Below, in pieces: positions 1 through 6,062 of a DNA stretch of 18,541 nt (its first letter is position 1; the number at the start of each line of letters is the position of its first letter). Source of the DNA: Palsa-1188 sp050010575. Its GTDB lineage: Bacteria > Bacillota > DSM-12270 > Thermacetogeniales > Thermacetogeniaceae. Position numbers and translations under genes: made by a program. The notes under the pieces were generated by a model that was given only the letters and a program-made list of their open reading frames with translations, was not told the origin of the DNA and searched no databases. The stretch spans positions 1 to 18,541 of the forward strand of contig JBEKKU010000033.1 of NCBI GenBank assembly GCA_050010575.1. The letters are read 5' to 3'.

Positions 1-381
1 ACACAGAATGCCAGCCGGGGAGCGATTTCCGACATTATAAGCATCGCCAAGCGATTTCTGGGCAGGCCCTATAGTTATGGAGCAAACGGACCATCAAGCT
101 TCGATTGCTCCGGTTTTGTGCGTTATATCTATTCCCTCTACGGGGTTGACCTGCCGCGCGTTGCCAGCGACCAGGCCCGGGCCGGCCAAAAAGTATCCCC
201 CTCAGTCCCAGGTGATCTGGTATTCTTCTCGGATCGGAAAGACGGGTATATCACTCACGTCGGAATCTATGTAGGAAATAACTTCTTCATCCACGCCGCC
301 TCCTTCCAGGGAGTTACCATTACCTCGCTTGACGATTCCTGGTATAAGGCCCGCTATGTTGGAGCATGCCGTATCTTGTAG
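1..381 (+). CDS. NlpC/P60 family cell-wall hydrolase, C-terminal part (start lies outside the window)
   Basis: The reading frame is open from the first base, so the gene begins upstream and only about 126 C-terminal residues are seen. They form an NlpC/P60 cysteine peptidase domain. The nucleophile motif FDCSGFV has its Cys codon at 106-108. It is preceded by the usual G-x-P-Y-x-Y-G stretch and followed by PGDLVFF and THVGIYVG, which carries the catalytic His, and then HAA, which usually supplies the third polar residue. Family members cut D-gamma-glutamyl-meso-diaminopimelate or similar bonds in peptidoglycan, usually outside the cell. Any signal peptide, SH3 or LysM domain would be in the missing part. 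The next gene, a polysaccharide deacetylase, starts 58 bp downstream on the same strand, so the two may belong to one cell-wall unit. The domain is clear; the physiological role (growth, spore cortex or germination) cannot be told. Confidence 0.9.
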   Translation, partial: TQNASRGAISDIISIAKRFLGRPYSYGANGPSSFDCSGFVRYIYSLYGVDLPRVASDQARAGQKVSPSVPGDLVFFSDRKDGYITHVGIYVGNNFFIHAASFQGVTITSLDDSWYKARYVGACRIL

Positions 382-439
382 CATTCGTTGACTGCTGGCC
401 TTTCAAAACAACTCTGTTTGCGAAGACAGGTATAATACA

Positions 440-1420
440 TTGTCCACCTCTCCGCCAACCAAAAGCCATAAGACCTTACTGGTATTCATTTTGTCTTGCC
501 TGGCCCTCCTTGCAATAGCCGGCGTTGGCTATGCCATATTCAAGCAGGCGCCGGTTGAGGTTGACTCGCGCCTCCTGGCCACACCGGATGATGCCGTTGC
601 CCCGCAAGTATATGCTCCCCCACAGGTAGAGGTGGAAGCCAAGTCTGAAAAGCCGGTCCTGCCGGTCGGATTGCCGCTCGCCAAGCTCGGTGTCATCTGC
701 AACATTCCGCATGATCCAGAAAAGAGAGTGGCGTTGACTTTCGACGATGGCCCCTCTCTGGCAATGACCCCCGAATACCTGAAAATACTCCAGGATAAAG
801 GAGTGCACGCCACATTCTTCCTGATCGGCAGCCAGGTCCAGCGCGAGCCGAGCTTGGCGGCATTGATCGCCAAGGACGGAAATGAAATCGGAAATCATAC
901 TTACAGCCATCTTAATCTGAGGAAGGCATCCCTGACGGATGCTGCAAGCAATATCCTGGAAGGCCAAAAAGTGATCGAACAGGATACTCATCAGGAGCTA
1001 TCACTGTTGCGCCCCCCGGGGGGAGAGCTTAACGAGCCTATAATTCATGAAATTCAAAAGTTGGGCTATACTGTCGTGCTCTGGAATATAGACCCTCAGG
1101 ACTGGAGGGAGGATGCCACCTCCAGCCAGATCATCAACAATGTGATGGCCAATCTTTGGCCGGGTTCGATCATCCTGCTGCACGAGGGTAAACTGCCGAC
1201 GCTCAAAGCTCTGCCTCAGCTGATCGATGATATCACCAGGCGGGGTTACCAGATCGGCACCGTATCGGAACTGCTGGAAAAACCATCGCGTCCAGTATCC
1301 CCGCCCACCAAGGTAACGACCGAAACGCCTCCCGCCGGACCCACCACGGTAACGCCCGAAACGCCTCCCGCCGGACCCACCAAGGTAACGACCGAAACGC
1401 CTCCCGCTGGAGGCGCCTGA
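440..1420 (+). CDS. Membrane-anchored polysaccharide deacetylase (NodB domain)
   Basis: A 326-residue protein. An N-terminal hydrophobic segment (about residues 12-34) anchors or exports it. A linker leads to a NodB homology domain (about 94-275) with all five motifs: TFDDGP (100-105, catalytic Asp and metal Asp), HTYSH (153-157, metal His pair), RPPGG (191-195), DPQDW (218-222) and LLHEG (246-250). Family members remove N-acetyl groups from peptidoglycan or other acetylated glycans outside the cell; in spore formers PdaA/PdaB-type enzymes act on the cortex, but the substrate here is not evident. The C-terminus is a Pro/Thr-rich tail made of three 12-residue repeats (289-324). The start is TTG at 440, with AGG nine bases upstream; no better start precedes the hydrophobic segment. 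It lies 58 bp after the NlpC/P60 gene and converges on a hydrolase gene. Family assignment is firm. Confidence 0.9.
   Translation: MSTSPPTKSHKTLLVFILSCLALLAIAGVGYAIFKQAPVEVDSRLLATPDDAVAPQVYAPPQVEVEAKSEKPVLPVGLPLAKLGVICNIPHDPEKRVALTFDDGPSLAMTPEYLKILQDKGVHATFFLIGSQVQREPSLAALIAKDGNEIGNHTYSHLNLRKASLTDAASNILEGQKVIEQDTHQELSLLRPPGGELNEPIIHEIQKLGYTVVLWNIDPQDWREDATSSQIINNVMANLWPGSIILLHEGKLPTLKALPQLIDDITRRGYQIGTVSELLEKPSRPVSPPTKVTTETPPAGPTTVTPETPPAGPTKVTTETPPAGGA
1304..1411 (+). repeat. Three tandem 36-bp repeats at the 3' end of the deacetylase gene
   Basis: Three adjacent 36-bp units (1304-1339, 1340-1375, 1376-1411) differ at only a few bases: units 1 and 3 differ at one base, and unit 2 has AAG>ACG and ACC>CCC. 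Each encodes PTKVTTETPPAG or a close variant, in frame. The array ends three codons before the stop. Near-identity at DNA level points to recent slippage or unequal recombination, so copy number may vary between strains. As protein it is a flexible Pro/Thr-rich tail of the kind seen in wall-spanning linkers. Confidence 0.95.
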
Positions 1421-1523
1421 TCACGAATTGCACCGGTATGCTTGACAATTCTACGTATGATGAAGTTGAAAATGGCCGGCGGCCTTAGCTGATCATGCCA
1501 CTGGCTAGATCATGCCGGCCGGC

Positions 1524-2369
1524 CTATCCTTGTGACAGATCTGTCTGTTTGTCAAGCCAGGCAGACAGGTGTCCGAAGACCTCTGCCCGATTCACGTCGT
1601 CAAAGGGGCGGTGCGGAGTTTGCTCGTACTCGTGATGCTCCTTGTTCGCAAAGGGTATGGAATGGAAGAATTGACGGGTTTCTTTGGCCGGGGTGATCCG
1701 GTCGCTCAATCCATAGAGCATCAGCAGCGGCACGTACAGATCGAAGGTGTGTGTTCTCACCCAGCTTTGGGAGTCAAGAACTGCACGCCAGAGCCTTGCC
1801 GTCATTTGCTCATGGCGCAACGTGTCTGCAACCAGGAACTTGACCACCTCCGGATCGCGGGTGAGTTTCGTATAGTCGGGCTGCTGCTCCATTGTAAAGT
1901 CCGGTTTAATGATCGAGAGCACCCGGAGCGCCAGAACCGTGGCCGGAGAAAAACCGGAGTAGCGTAAGGGCGGGCTGATGGTAATGATCCCTTTCAGGCC
2001 CTCTGGGTGGCGCATCGCATACTCCAGGCTGATCAGGCTCCCCAGGCTGTGTCCGAGTAAAAAGACCGGTGACTCAGCTTCGCGGTCTCGGACCTGGCTC
2101 AGAAAGACTTTCAGGTCACCCAGGAGGTCGGACCATTTTTGGATATGCCCTCGCGGGCCGGGTGAGCGACCGTGCCCTCTCAGGTCGAACCCGTACCAGG
2201 CATAGCCTTGGGGCACCAGATGCTGAATGATGTTGCGCAGGCCTCCGCTATGATCGCCGTGGCCGTGCATCCCAACAACCACAGCCCTGGATGGACTGGC
2301 CGGGTGCCACGCTTGAAAATAAAGTTCTGTTCCTCTCACGCCTTGAAAAGTTCCCTCACTATGATACAA
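1524..2369 (-). CDS. Alpha/beta hydrolase, monoacylglycerol lipase / lysophospholipase-like
   Basis: 281 residues, the usual length for this family (Hydrolase_4/PldB-like). Visible signatures are the oxyanion-region HGHGDHSGG (35-43), FDLRGHGRS, the nucleophile elbow GHSLG (Ser108), Asp223 in LYGLSDRITP, and a C-terminal His, probably His253 in HRPFDDV. No signal peptide is seen, so it is probably cytoplasmic and acts on monoacylglycerols, lysolipids or similar esters; the substrate is inferred from the family. The start is TTG at 2369: AGGGGG lies eight bases upstream and no ATG or GTG fits as well. A promoter (TTGAAT-N17-TATAAC) lies about 110-140 bp upstream on the same strand, so the gene is probably transcribed alone. 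It converges on the deacetylase gene. Confidence 0.85.
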   Translation of the reverse strand: MYHSEGTFQGVRGTELYFQAWHPASPSRAVVVGMHGHGDHSGGLRNIIQHLVPQGYAWYGFDLRGHGRSPGPRGHIQKWSDLLGDLKVFLSQVRDREAESPVFLLGHSLGSLISLEYAMRHPEGLKGIITISPPLRYSGFSPATVLALRVLSIIKPDFTMEQQPDYTKLTRDPEVVKFLVADTLRHEQMTARLWRAVLDSQSWVRTHTFDLYVPLLMLYGLSDRITPAKETRQFFHSIPFANKEHHEYEQTPHRPFDDVNRAEVFGHLSAWLDKQTDLSQG

Positions 2370-2478
2370 AAAACTTCCCCCTAAAAATCTGTCTATGACA
2401 TTTTGTAAAATTCTGCACGTATTGGGGAATGGAATGAGCGGGTATCACTGCATTTTGCCAATATCCCATCATTTTTAT

Positions 2479-2507
2479 GTTATACTACCTTGTCGCAGGA
2501 AATTCAA
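2479..2507 (-). promoter_or_regulatory. Predicted sigma-A promoter for the hydrolase gene
   Basis: On the minus strand TTGAAT (2502-2507) is followed after 17 bases by TATAAC (2479-2484). Transcription would start near 2472, leaving an untranslated leader of about 100 nt before the TTG start at 2369. Four of six -35 bases and five of six -10 bases match the consensus, with ideal spacing. Confidence 0.55.
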
Positions 2508-2604
2508 TGGCATCTATTGCTGTATAGCAGGAGGTCTAACGGTAGAATTGAAATATAGAAAAAATATGGAGCAAGTAGTTTGTCTAATGAGTTTTATCCG
2601 AAGC

Positions 2605-2651
2605 TAACTGCCCCTAATACCCCCGCTTCTGCAAGTGGGGCAAGGGCGTTA
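2605..2651. repeat. Two-tier hairpin between the thioesterase and hydrolase genes
   Basis: The inner stem CCCCGCTT (2621-2628) pairs with AAGTGGGG (2633-2640), with one G-T wobble and a four-base loop. The outer stem TAACTGCCC (2605-2613) pairs with GGGCGTTA (2644-2651) with one bulged T. Neither strand has a T-run next to the stem, so it is not a standard Rho-independent terminator, although it sits 29 bp beyond the thioesterase stop codon. It could be a weak terminator, an mRNA 3' structure or a remnant end of an IS200/IS605-like element. Confidence 0.5.
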
Positions 2652-2679
2652 AGTTCCTGGATCAGCTGCAATATCTTTA

Positions 2680-3435
2680 TTAAGTCAAGGATATGTCGAG
2701 CTCGGCGGTGAACGCCGTACTGCTGTCCTTCTCGTTGACGCCCTTGACGAATACCTTGTTCGATTGGCTGACATCGTCCCGCTTATATAGGGCGATGGTA
2801 TCCCCGGGAAAAACCTCGCCCAGGTAGTTGATCTGGAGCGATGTTACCTGGTATCTCCGGTGCTGCTCGATGGTGAAGCAATCGGTGATCAGGCTGATAT
2901 ACCGCGAGCTGTTCAGGTGCTCGTGCATGTCGATGTCGCTGCAGCCGATCTCTCTCCTGTAAGCCAGTTCCAGTTCCGCGGGCAGCCTGATCTTGCTCAG
3001 TGTGCAATCGATTGCCCGCTCGGAATCTGTTTCAGGATAATCCGTCTTGAGCAAGCTGGCCGGTTTGAGCCTTCTCGTTCTGATGTCCAGGACCACCCAT
3101 ATTGAGACTGCCCGGGCGGTGATCTTGCCCTGTGCATCTTTCATCAAGTAATCCCTGTAGAACTCATACTTGTAGGGTGGCTGGAGCCAGGTTTCAATGG
3201 CGATCTCCTCATCCAGTACCGGATATCTCGAGACATCGACTCTCATCCGGGTGATTGCCCAGAATATGCCATGTTGCTGGTCGATGGCGTGGATGCCTAT
3301 GCCCCGGTCATGGGTATGCCTGCCGGACATGCTGATAAAATAGTTGACGATGGCGCTCAATTTCATCTTTCTGGCAAAACCAACATCGCCTACTGCGACC
3401 CAGAAACGTTTTGCCAGTTTGACTGCCGGTTCCAT
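2680..3435 (-). CDS. Acyl-ACP thioesterase (FatA-like, double hotdog)
   Basis: 251 residues, the normal length for bacterial acyl-ACP thioesterases (PF01643). The first hotdog half shows the family pattern around RGIGIHAID (44-52) and WAITRMRVDVSRYP followed by ETW; the second half carries SDIDMHEHLNSSRYI (166-180). The enzyme releases free fatty acids from acyl carrier protein in the cytoplasm. In well-studied members the active-site motif is N-x-H-x-N-N; here it reads H171-E-H173-L-N175-S, so the usual first Asn is His. ATG at 3435 has GGAGAGGAG seven bases upstream. A possible -10 (TATATACAAT on the minus strand near 3495) lies upstream with no good -35. The XRE regulator gene ends 117 bp upstream on the same strand. 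Family call firm; the residue change is the main oddity. Confidence 0.85.
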   Translation of the reverse strand: MEPAVKLAKRFWVAVGDVGFARKMKLSAIVNYFISMSGRHTHDRGIGIHAIDQQHGIFWAITRMRVDVSRYPVLDEEIAIETWLQPPYKYEFYRDYLMKDAQGKITARAVSIWVVLDIRTRRLKPASLLKTDYPETDSERAIDCTLSKIRLPAELELAYRREIGCSDIDMHEHLNSSRYISLITDCFTIEQHRRYQVTSLQINYLGEVFPGDTIALYKRDDVSQSNKVFVKGVNEKDSSTAFTAELDISLT

Positions 3436-3552
3436 GCGAAAACTCCTCTCCAGTACTGCAGACTGCTATGCCTGATACCCTGAATTTAAGCGACATTGTA
3501 TATAGACCTATCCGGTGTTGGATGGGAGATGCACACTGCTTTTACAGGCCAA

Positions 3553-4002
3553 TCAATCTCCCATCTCTCTGATCATTTTAATCATCTTAAGCACCCTTAG
3601 CAGCTTATCATCGCTCAATTCTTTTAATTGATCAAAAACCTGTGACAAGCGTGGCCGCTCTGTCATCGCTTTAAGAAAAGAGGGCCAGGCATCGGCTTCA
3701 GAATTGTCAATTGCCGATTGCTTTGTGGGTAGATTATTGATCTCGGCTTCTTTAATATCACGTTCAGAAAATGATTTCATATAACCTGCGGCAATCATTA
3801 GTTCTGAAATTGTTACATCATTTGAGGCTTTCTCGGCAATTCTTGAAAGAATCACTGCACTTGGAGGATTGGCTAAACGGCATCTTAAAAGCCTGGAGAT
3901 ATAGCCGGGATCAACGTTGGTCTCATGCCCGAACCTGTTAATGGAGCGATCGCCCTTAGCTCTCTTCAAGAGGTCTGCAAATAAAATTTTATCAAACGCC
4001 AT
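3553..4002 (-). CDS. XRE-family helix-turn-helix transcriptional regulator
   Basis: 149 residues from ATG at 4002, which has AGGAGG nine bases upstream. A longer frame (to 4128) has no ribosome site and would run through the promoter and operators, so I reject it. Residues 8-70 form a lambda-repressor-like HTH with the recognition region around DPGYISRLLR (31-40), followed by NPPSAVILSRIAE and LMIAAGYM, a pattern common in Firmicutes XRE regulators. A charged linker (78-106) leads to a short helical tail (RLSQVFDQLKELSDDKLLRV, 118-137), probably for dimerisation or ligand sensing. There is no peptidase domain. It lies 191 bp downstream of the ABC exporter operon on the same strand, with its own promoter. 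Two copies of TGTC-N4-GACAATG precede it and another precedes the exporter. Regulation of itself and the exporter is inferred. Confidence 0.85.
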   Translation of the reverse strand: MAFDKILFADLLKRAKGDRSINRFGHETNVDPGYISRLLRCRLANPPSAVILSRIAEKASNDVTISELMIAAGYMKSFSERDIKEAEINNLPTKQSAIDNSEADAWPSFLKAMTERPRLSQVFDQLKELSDDKLLRVLKMIKMIREMGD

Positions 4003-4047
4003 GTTGGCCAGCCTCCTCTGCCTGTTACTTATTTTAAAACAAACAGC

Positions 4048-4062
4048 TGTCTGCAGACAATG
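4048..4062 (+). promoter_or_regulatory. Candidate operator O1: TGTC-TGCA-GACAATG
   Basis: The first 12 bases (4048-4059) are a perfect palindrome, TGTCTGCAGACA, followed by ATG. It shares TGTC-N4-GACAATG with sites at 4116 and 7941. It lies in the XRE gene's leader, about 34-45 bp past the predicted transcription start and 46 bp before the start codon. Confidence 0.5.
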
Positions 4063-4099
4063 ATTATTTAACCATTGATTATAGGCAATACAAAATTCA

Positions 4100-4128
4100 C
4101 TTATAGCTATATGGTTGTCTACTGACAA
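4100..4128 (-). promoter_or_regulatory. Predicted sigma-A promoter for the XRE regulator
   Basis: On the minus strand TTGTCA (4123-4128) is followed after 17 bases by TATAAG (4100-4105). Each box differs from consensus at one base and the spacing is ideal. Transcription would start near 4093, with a leader of about 90 nt. The -35 box lies inside candidate operator O2, the position expected for repression by steric block. Confidence 0.65.
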
Positions 4129-4130
4129 TG
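4116..4130 (+). promoter_or_regulatory. Candidate operator O2: TGTC-TACT-GACAATG, over the -35 box
   Basis: An inverted repeat, TTGTC-N4-GACAA (4115-4128), with the same ATG flank as O1 and the site at 7941. Its centre is 68 bp from the centre of O1. It covers the -35 hexamer of the XRE promoter. Confidence 0.55.
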
Positions 4131-4193
4131 GTGTGGTGGTAAAAAAGAAGAGCAGGATTCATGAAAAAGCAAGTTGAGGCATGGGGTCTGATA

Positions 4194-6062
4194 TTACACT
4201 GCTTTGGCAAACTGGCTGTAATACAGGTCGTAGTAAAAGCCCTTTTGCGCCAGCAATGACTCGTGGTTGCCCCGCTCGATGATCTCGCCATGATCGAGCA
4301 CCAGGATCATGTCGGCCTCCCTGATGGTGCTCAGGCGGTGGGCGATAATGAAGCTGGTGCGGCCCTGCATCAGGGTGAGCATGGCTTTCTGGATATACTT
4401 CTCGGTGCGGGTGTCCACGCTGCTGGTGGCCTCGTCCAGCACCAGGATATCCGGATCGGCCAGGATGGTCCTGGTGATGGAGAGCAGTTGTCGCTGGCCA
4501 TGGCTCAGGTTGCTGCCTTCCTCGGACAGGATGGTATCGTAGCCGTCGGGCAGGCGCCTGATGAAATAATTGGAATTGGCCATGATGGCAGCCTGCTCGA
4601 TCTCCTCGTCGGTGGCCTGCGGGCGGCCGTACCGGATATTTTCGCGCACCGTCCCCTTGAATAAATAGGTGTCCTGCAGCACGATGCCCAACTGGCGGCG
4701 TACGCTATCCTTGTCCAGATGGCGGATATCCTCGCCGTCGATGCTGATGACACCGCTGTCCACGTCGTAGAACCTGGTAAGCAGGTTGACGATGGTGGTC
4801 TTACCCGCCCCGGTATGGCCGACCAGGGCGATGATCTGCCCTGGCTGGGCCTCGAAGGTGATCTCCTTGAGCACAGGCGTCTGCTGATCGTAGCTGAAGC
4901 AGACGTGGTCAAAGACCACCCGGCCCTTGACCTGCTCGATCTTTTTATCTTTTTCATCCTTATACTCGCCCTGCTCGTCCATCACCTGGAACACCCGCTC
5001 GCCTCCGGCCAACGCCGATTGTACAGTGTTGTAGAGAGTGGCGATCTGATTCAGGGGGCTGGCGAACTGCTTCGCATAGCTGACAAAGCTGGCGATCACC
5101 CCGATGGTGGCTAGTCCCTTGATGGTCATCCAGCCGCCAATGCCCACGATCAGGGCAAAGGTGATATTGTTCAGCAAATTGCCCATCGGCATGATGAAGC
5201 CGGAGAAGACCTGGGCGCGCAGGGCAGACTGCTTCAGTTTCAGGTTGGCGGCCCGGAAGTCGGCGATGGACTCCTGTTCGTGGCAGAAAGCCGTGATCAC
5301 CTTCTGGCCGGTCACATTCTCCTCGACAATCCCGTTCAAGACTCCCAGGTTGGCCTGCTGGTCGATGAACCCCTGTAGGGTGTATCTGGCGATCGCCCTG
5401 GTGACCAGCGTGAATATGGGGATGCTGAGCAGGCAGACAATGGCCAGGCGCCAGTTGATCAGCAGGATGACCACGGTCACACCGGTGACCGTGAGCACGC
5501 TGGAGATGAGCTGAACGAGGCTCTGGTTGATGGTGGTGTTGATGTTCTCGATATCGTTGGTGAACCGGCTCATCAGTTCACCATGCGGCCTCAGGTCGAA
5601 GAATCTAATCGGCAGTGACTGCACCTTGGCAAACAGGTCGTTCCTCATGCCCTTCACGGTGTGCTGGGCCACGTCGATCATCGAGAAGGAGGAGAGCAGG
5701 TTTATAGCAGCGTCAGCCAGGTAGATCAATAACAATACCAGCGAGATCGCGGCCAGTCCGCCCAGCTTTTTGGGGATGATATAGTTGTCGATGGCAATCT
5801 GCATCAGGTAGGGCGCCAGTAGCTCCAGTCCGGTGCTGAAGGTCACCAGCAGCAGCACTGCGATCAGGCCGCGCCTCTGCCGGCCCAGATAGCCCAGTAT
5901 TCTTTTAAAGGTACCCCCGAGGTTCTTAGGTTTTTCGGCGCCGGCCATGGCTGCGATGCTGGACATCGGGCCGTGTCCACCGCGGCCGCCACCCGGGCCG
6001 GGCCCGCCTAATCCGCCTGGTCTAACCGGCCTGATTGGCTGATCTGTTTTTTCATCAGGCAT
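4194..6062 (-). CDS. ABC exporter half-transporter, consensus-ATPase subunit (BmrD/TM288-like)
   Basis: 622 residues: a Gly/Pro-rich N-terminus (to about 32), a six-helix membrane domain (about 60-350) and a nucleotide-binding domain. Visible motifs are Walker A GHTGAGKTT (415-423), Q-loop Gln463, signature LSHGQ (519-523), Walker B ILVLD with catalytic Glu544, and H-loop His575. The intact Glu and His with a changed signature (LSHGQ for LSGGQ) is the pattern of the catalytically competent partner in heterodimeric exporters such as BmrCD, LmrCD and TM287/288. Its ATG at 6062 overlaps the partner gene's stop by 8 bp (ATGCCTGA), and GGAGAG lies seven bases upstream, so the two are translationally coupled. 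The pair should form one inner-membrane exporter, possibly of drugs, lipids or peptides; the substrate is not evident. Last gene of the operon, 191 bp before the XRE gene. Confidence 0.92.
   Translation of the reverse strand: MPDEKTDQPIRPVRPGGLGGPGPGGGRGGHGPMSSIAAMAGAEKPKNLGGTFKRILGYLGRQRRGLIAVLLLVTFSTGLELLAPYLMQIAIDNYIIPKKLGGLAAISLVLLLIYLADAAINLLSSFSMIDVAQHTVKGMRNDLFAKVQSLPIRFFDLRPHGELMSRFTNDIENINTTINQSLVQLISSVLTVTGVTVVILLINWRLAIVCLLSIPIFTLVTRAIARYTLQGFIDQQANLGVLNGIVEENVTGQKVITAFCHEQESIADFRAANLKLKQSALRAQVFSGFIMPMGNLLNNITFALIVGIGGWMTIKGLATIGVIASFVSYAKQFASPLNQIATLYNTVQSALAGGERVFQVMDEQGEYKDEKDKKIEQVKGRVVFDHVCFSYDQQTPVLKEITFEAQPGQIIALVGHTGAGKTTIVNLLTRFYDVDSGVISIDGEDIRHLDKDSVRRQLGIVLQDTYLFKGTVRENIRYGRPQATDEEIEQAAIMANSNYFIRRLPDGYDTILSEEGSNLSHGQRQLLSITRTILADPDILVLDEATSSVDTRTEKYIQKAMLTLMQGRTSFIIAHRLSTIREADMILVLDHGEIIERGNHESLLAQKGFYYDLYYSQFAKAV

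Larger units (their letters stand above)
2370..2679. other. 310-bp intergenic region without a supported gene
   Basis: This lies between the hydrolase start and the thioesterase stop, both on the minus strand. It holds a minus-strand promoter (2479-2507) and a two-part hairpin (2605-2651). An open frame on the plus strand (2395-2607) has no ribosome site at its start and no recognisable family, so I leave it out. AGGAGG occurs on the plus strand at 2529-2534, but no start codon sits at good spacing from it. Confidence 0.7.

Noticed and set aside
431..436. TATAAT just before the deacetylase start
   Set aside because: No -35 lies at a proper distance (TTGACT at 388-393 is 37 bases away), and transcription would begin at or past the start codon.
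494..499. LSC near residues 18-20 of the deacetylase as a lipoprotein box
   Set aside because: The Cys lies in the middle of the hydrophobic segment, which continues for another dozen residues, so a simple membrane anchor fits better.
1474..1524. GC-rich inverted repeat (GGCCGGCGGCC and GCCGGCCGGCC) between the deacetylase and hydrolase genes as a terminator
   Set aside because: The arms match imperfectly, the loop is about 29 bases and there is no T-run; too weak to annotate as a terminator.
1534..1545. Palindrome GACAGATCTGTC resembling the operator motif
   Set aside because: It lies inside the 3' coding end of the hydrolase gene and its half-sites are in the opposite order to TGTC-N4-GACA.
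2478..2486. TG-N-TATACT on the plus strand as an extended -10 promoter
   Set aside because: No gene follows on that strand, and the same bases form the -10 of a better-spaced minus-strand promoter for the hydrolase gene.
2395..2607. 70-codon plus-strand frame in the gap between hydrolase and thioesterase
   Set aside because: No ribosome site at its start, no recognisable protein pattern, and it is crossed by a good minus-strand promoter.
4161..4259. 32-codon plus-strand frame starting ATGAAAAAGCAA, divergent from the XRE gene
   Set aside because: AGCAGG is only four bases from the ATG, and two thirds of the frame lie antisense to the 3' end of the ABC gene. No family is recognised; most likely a chance frame.
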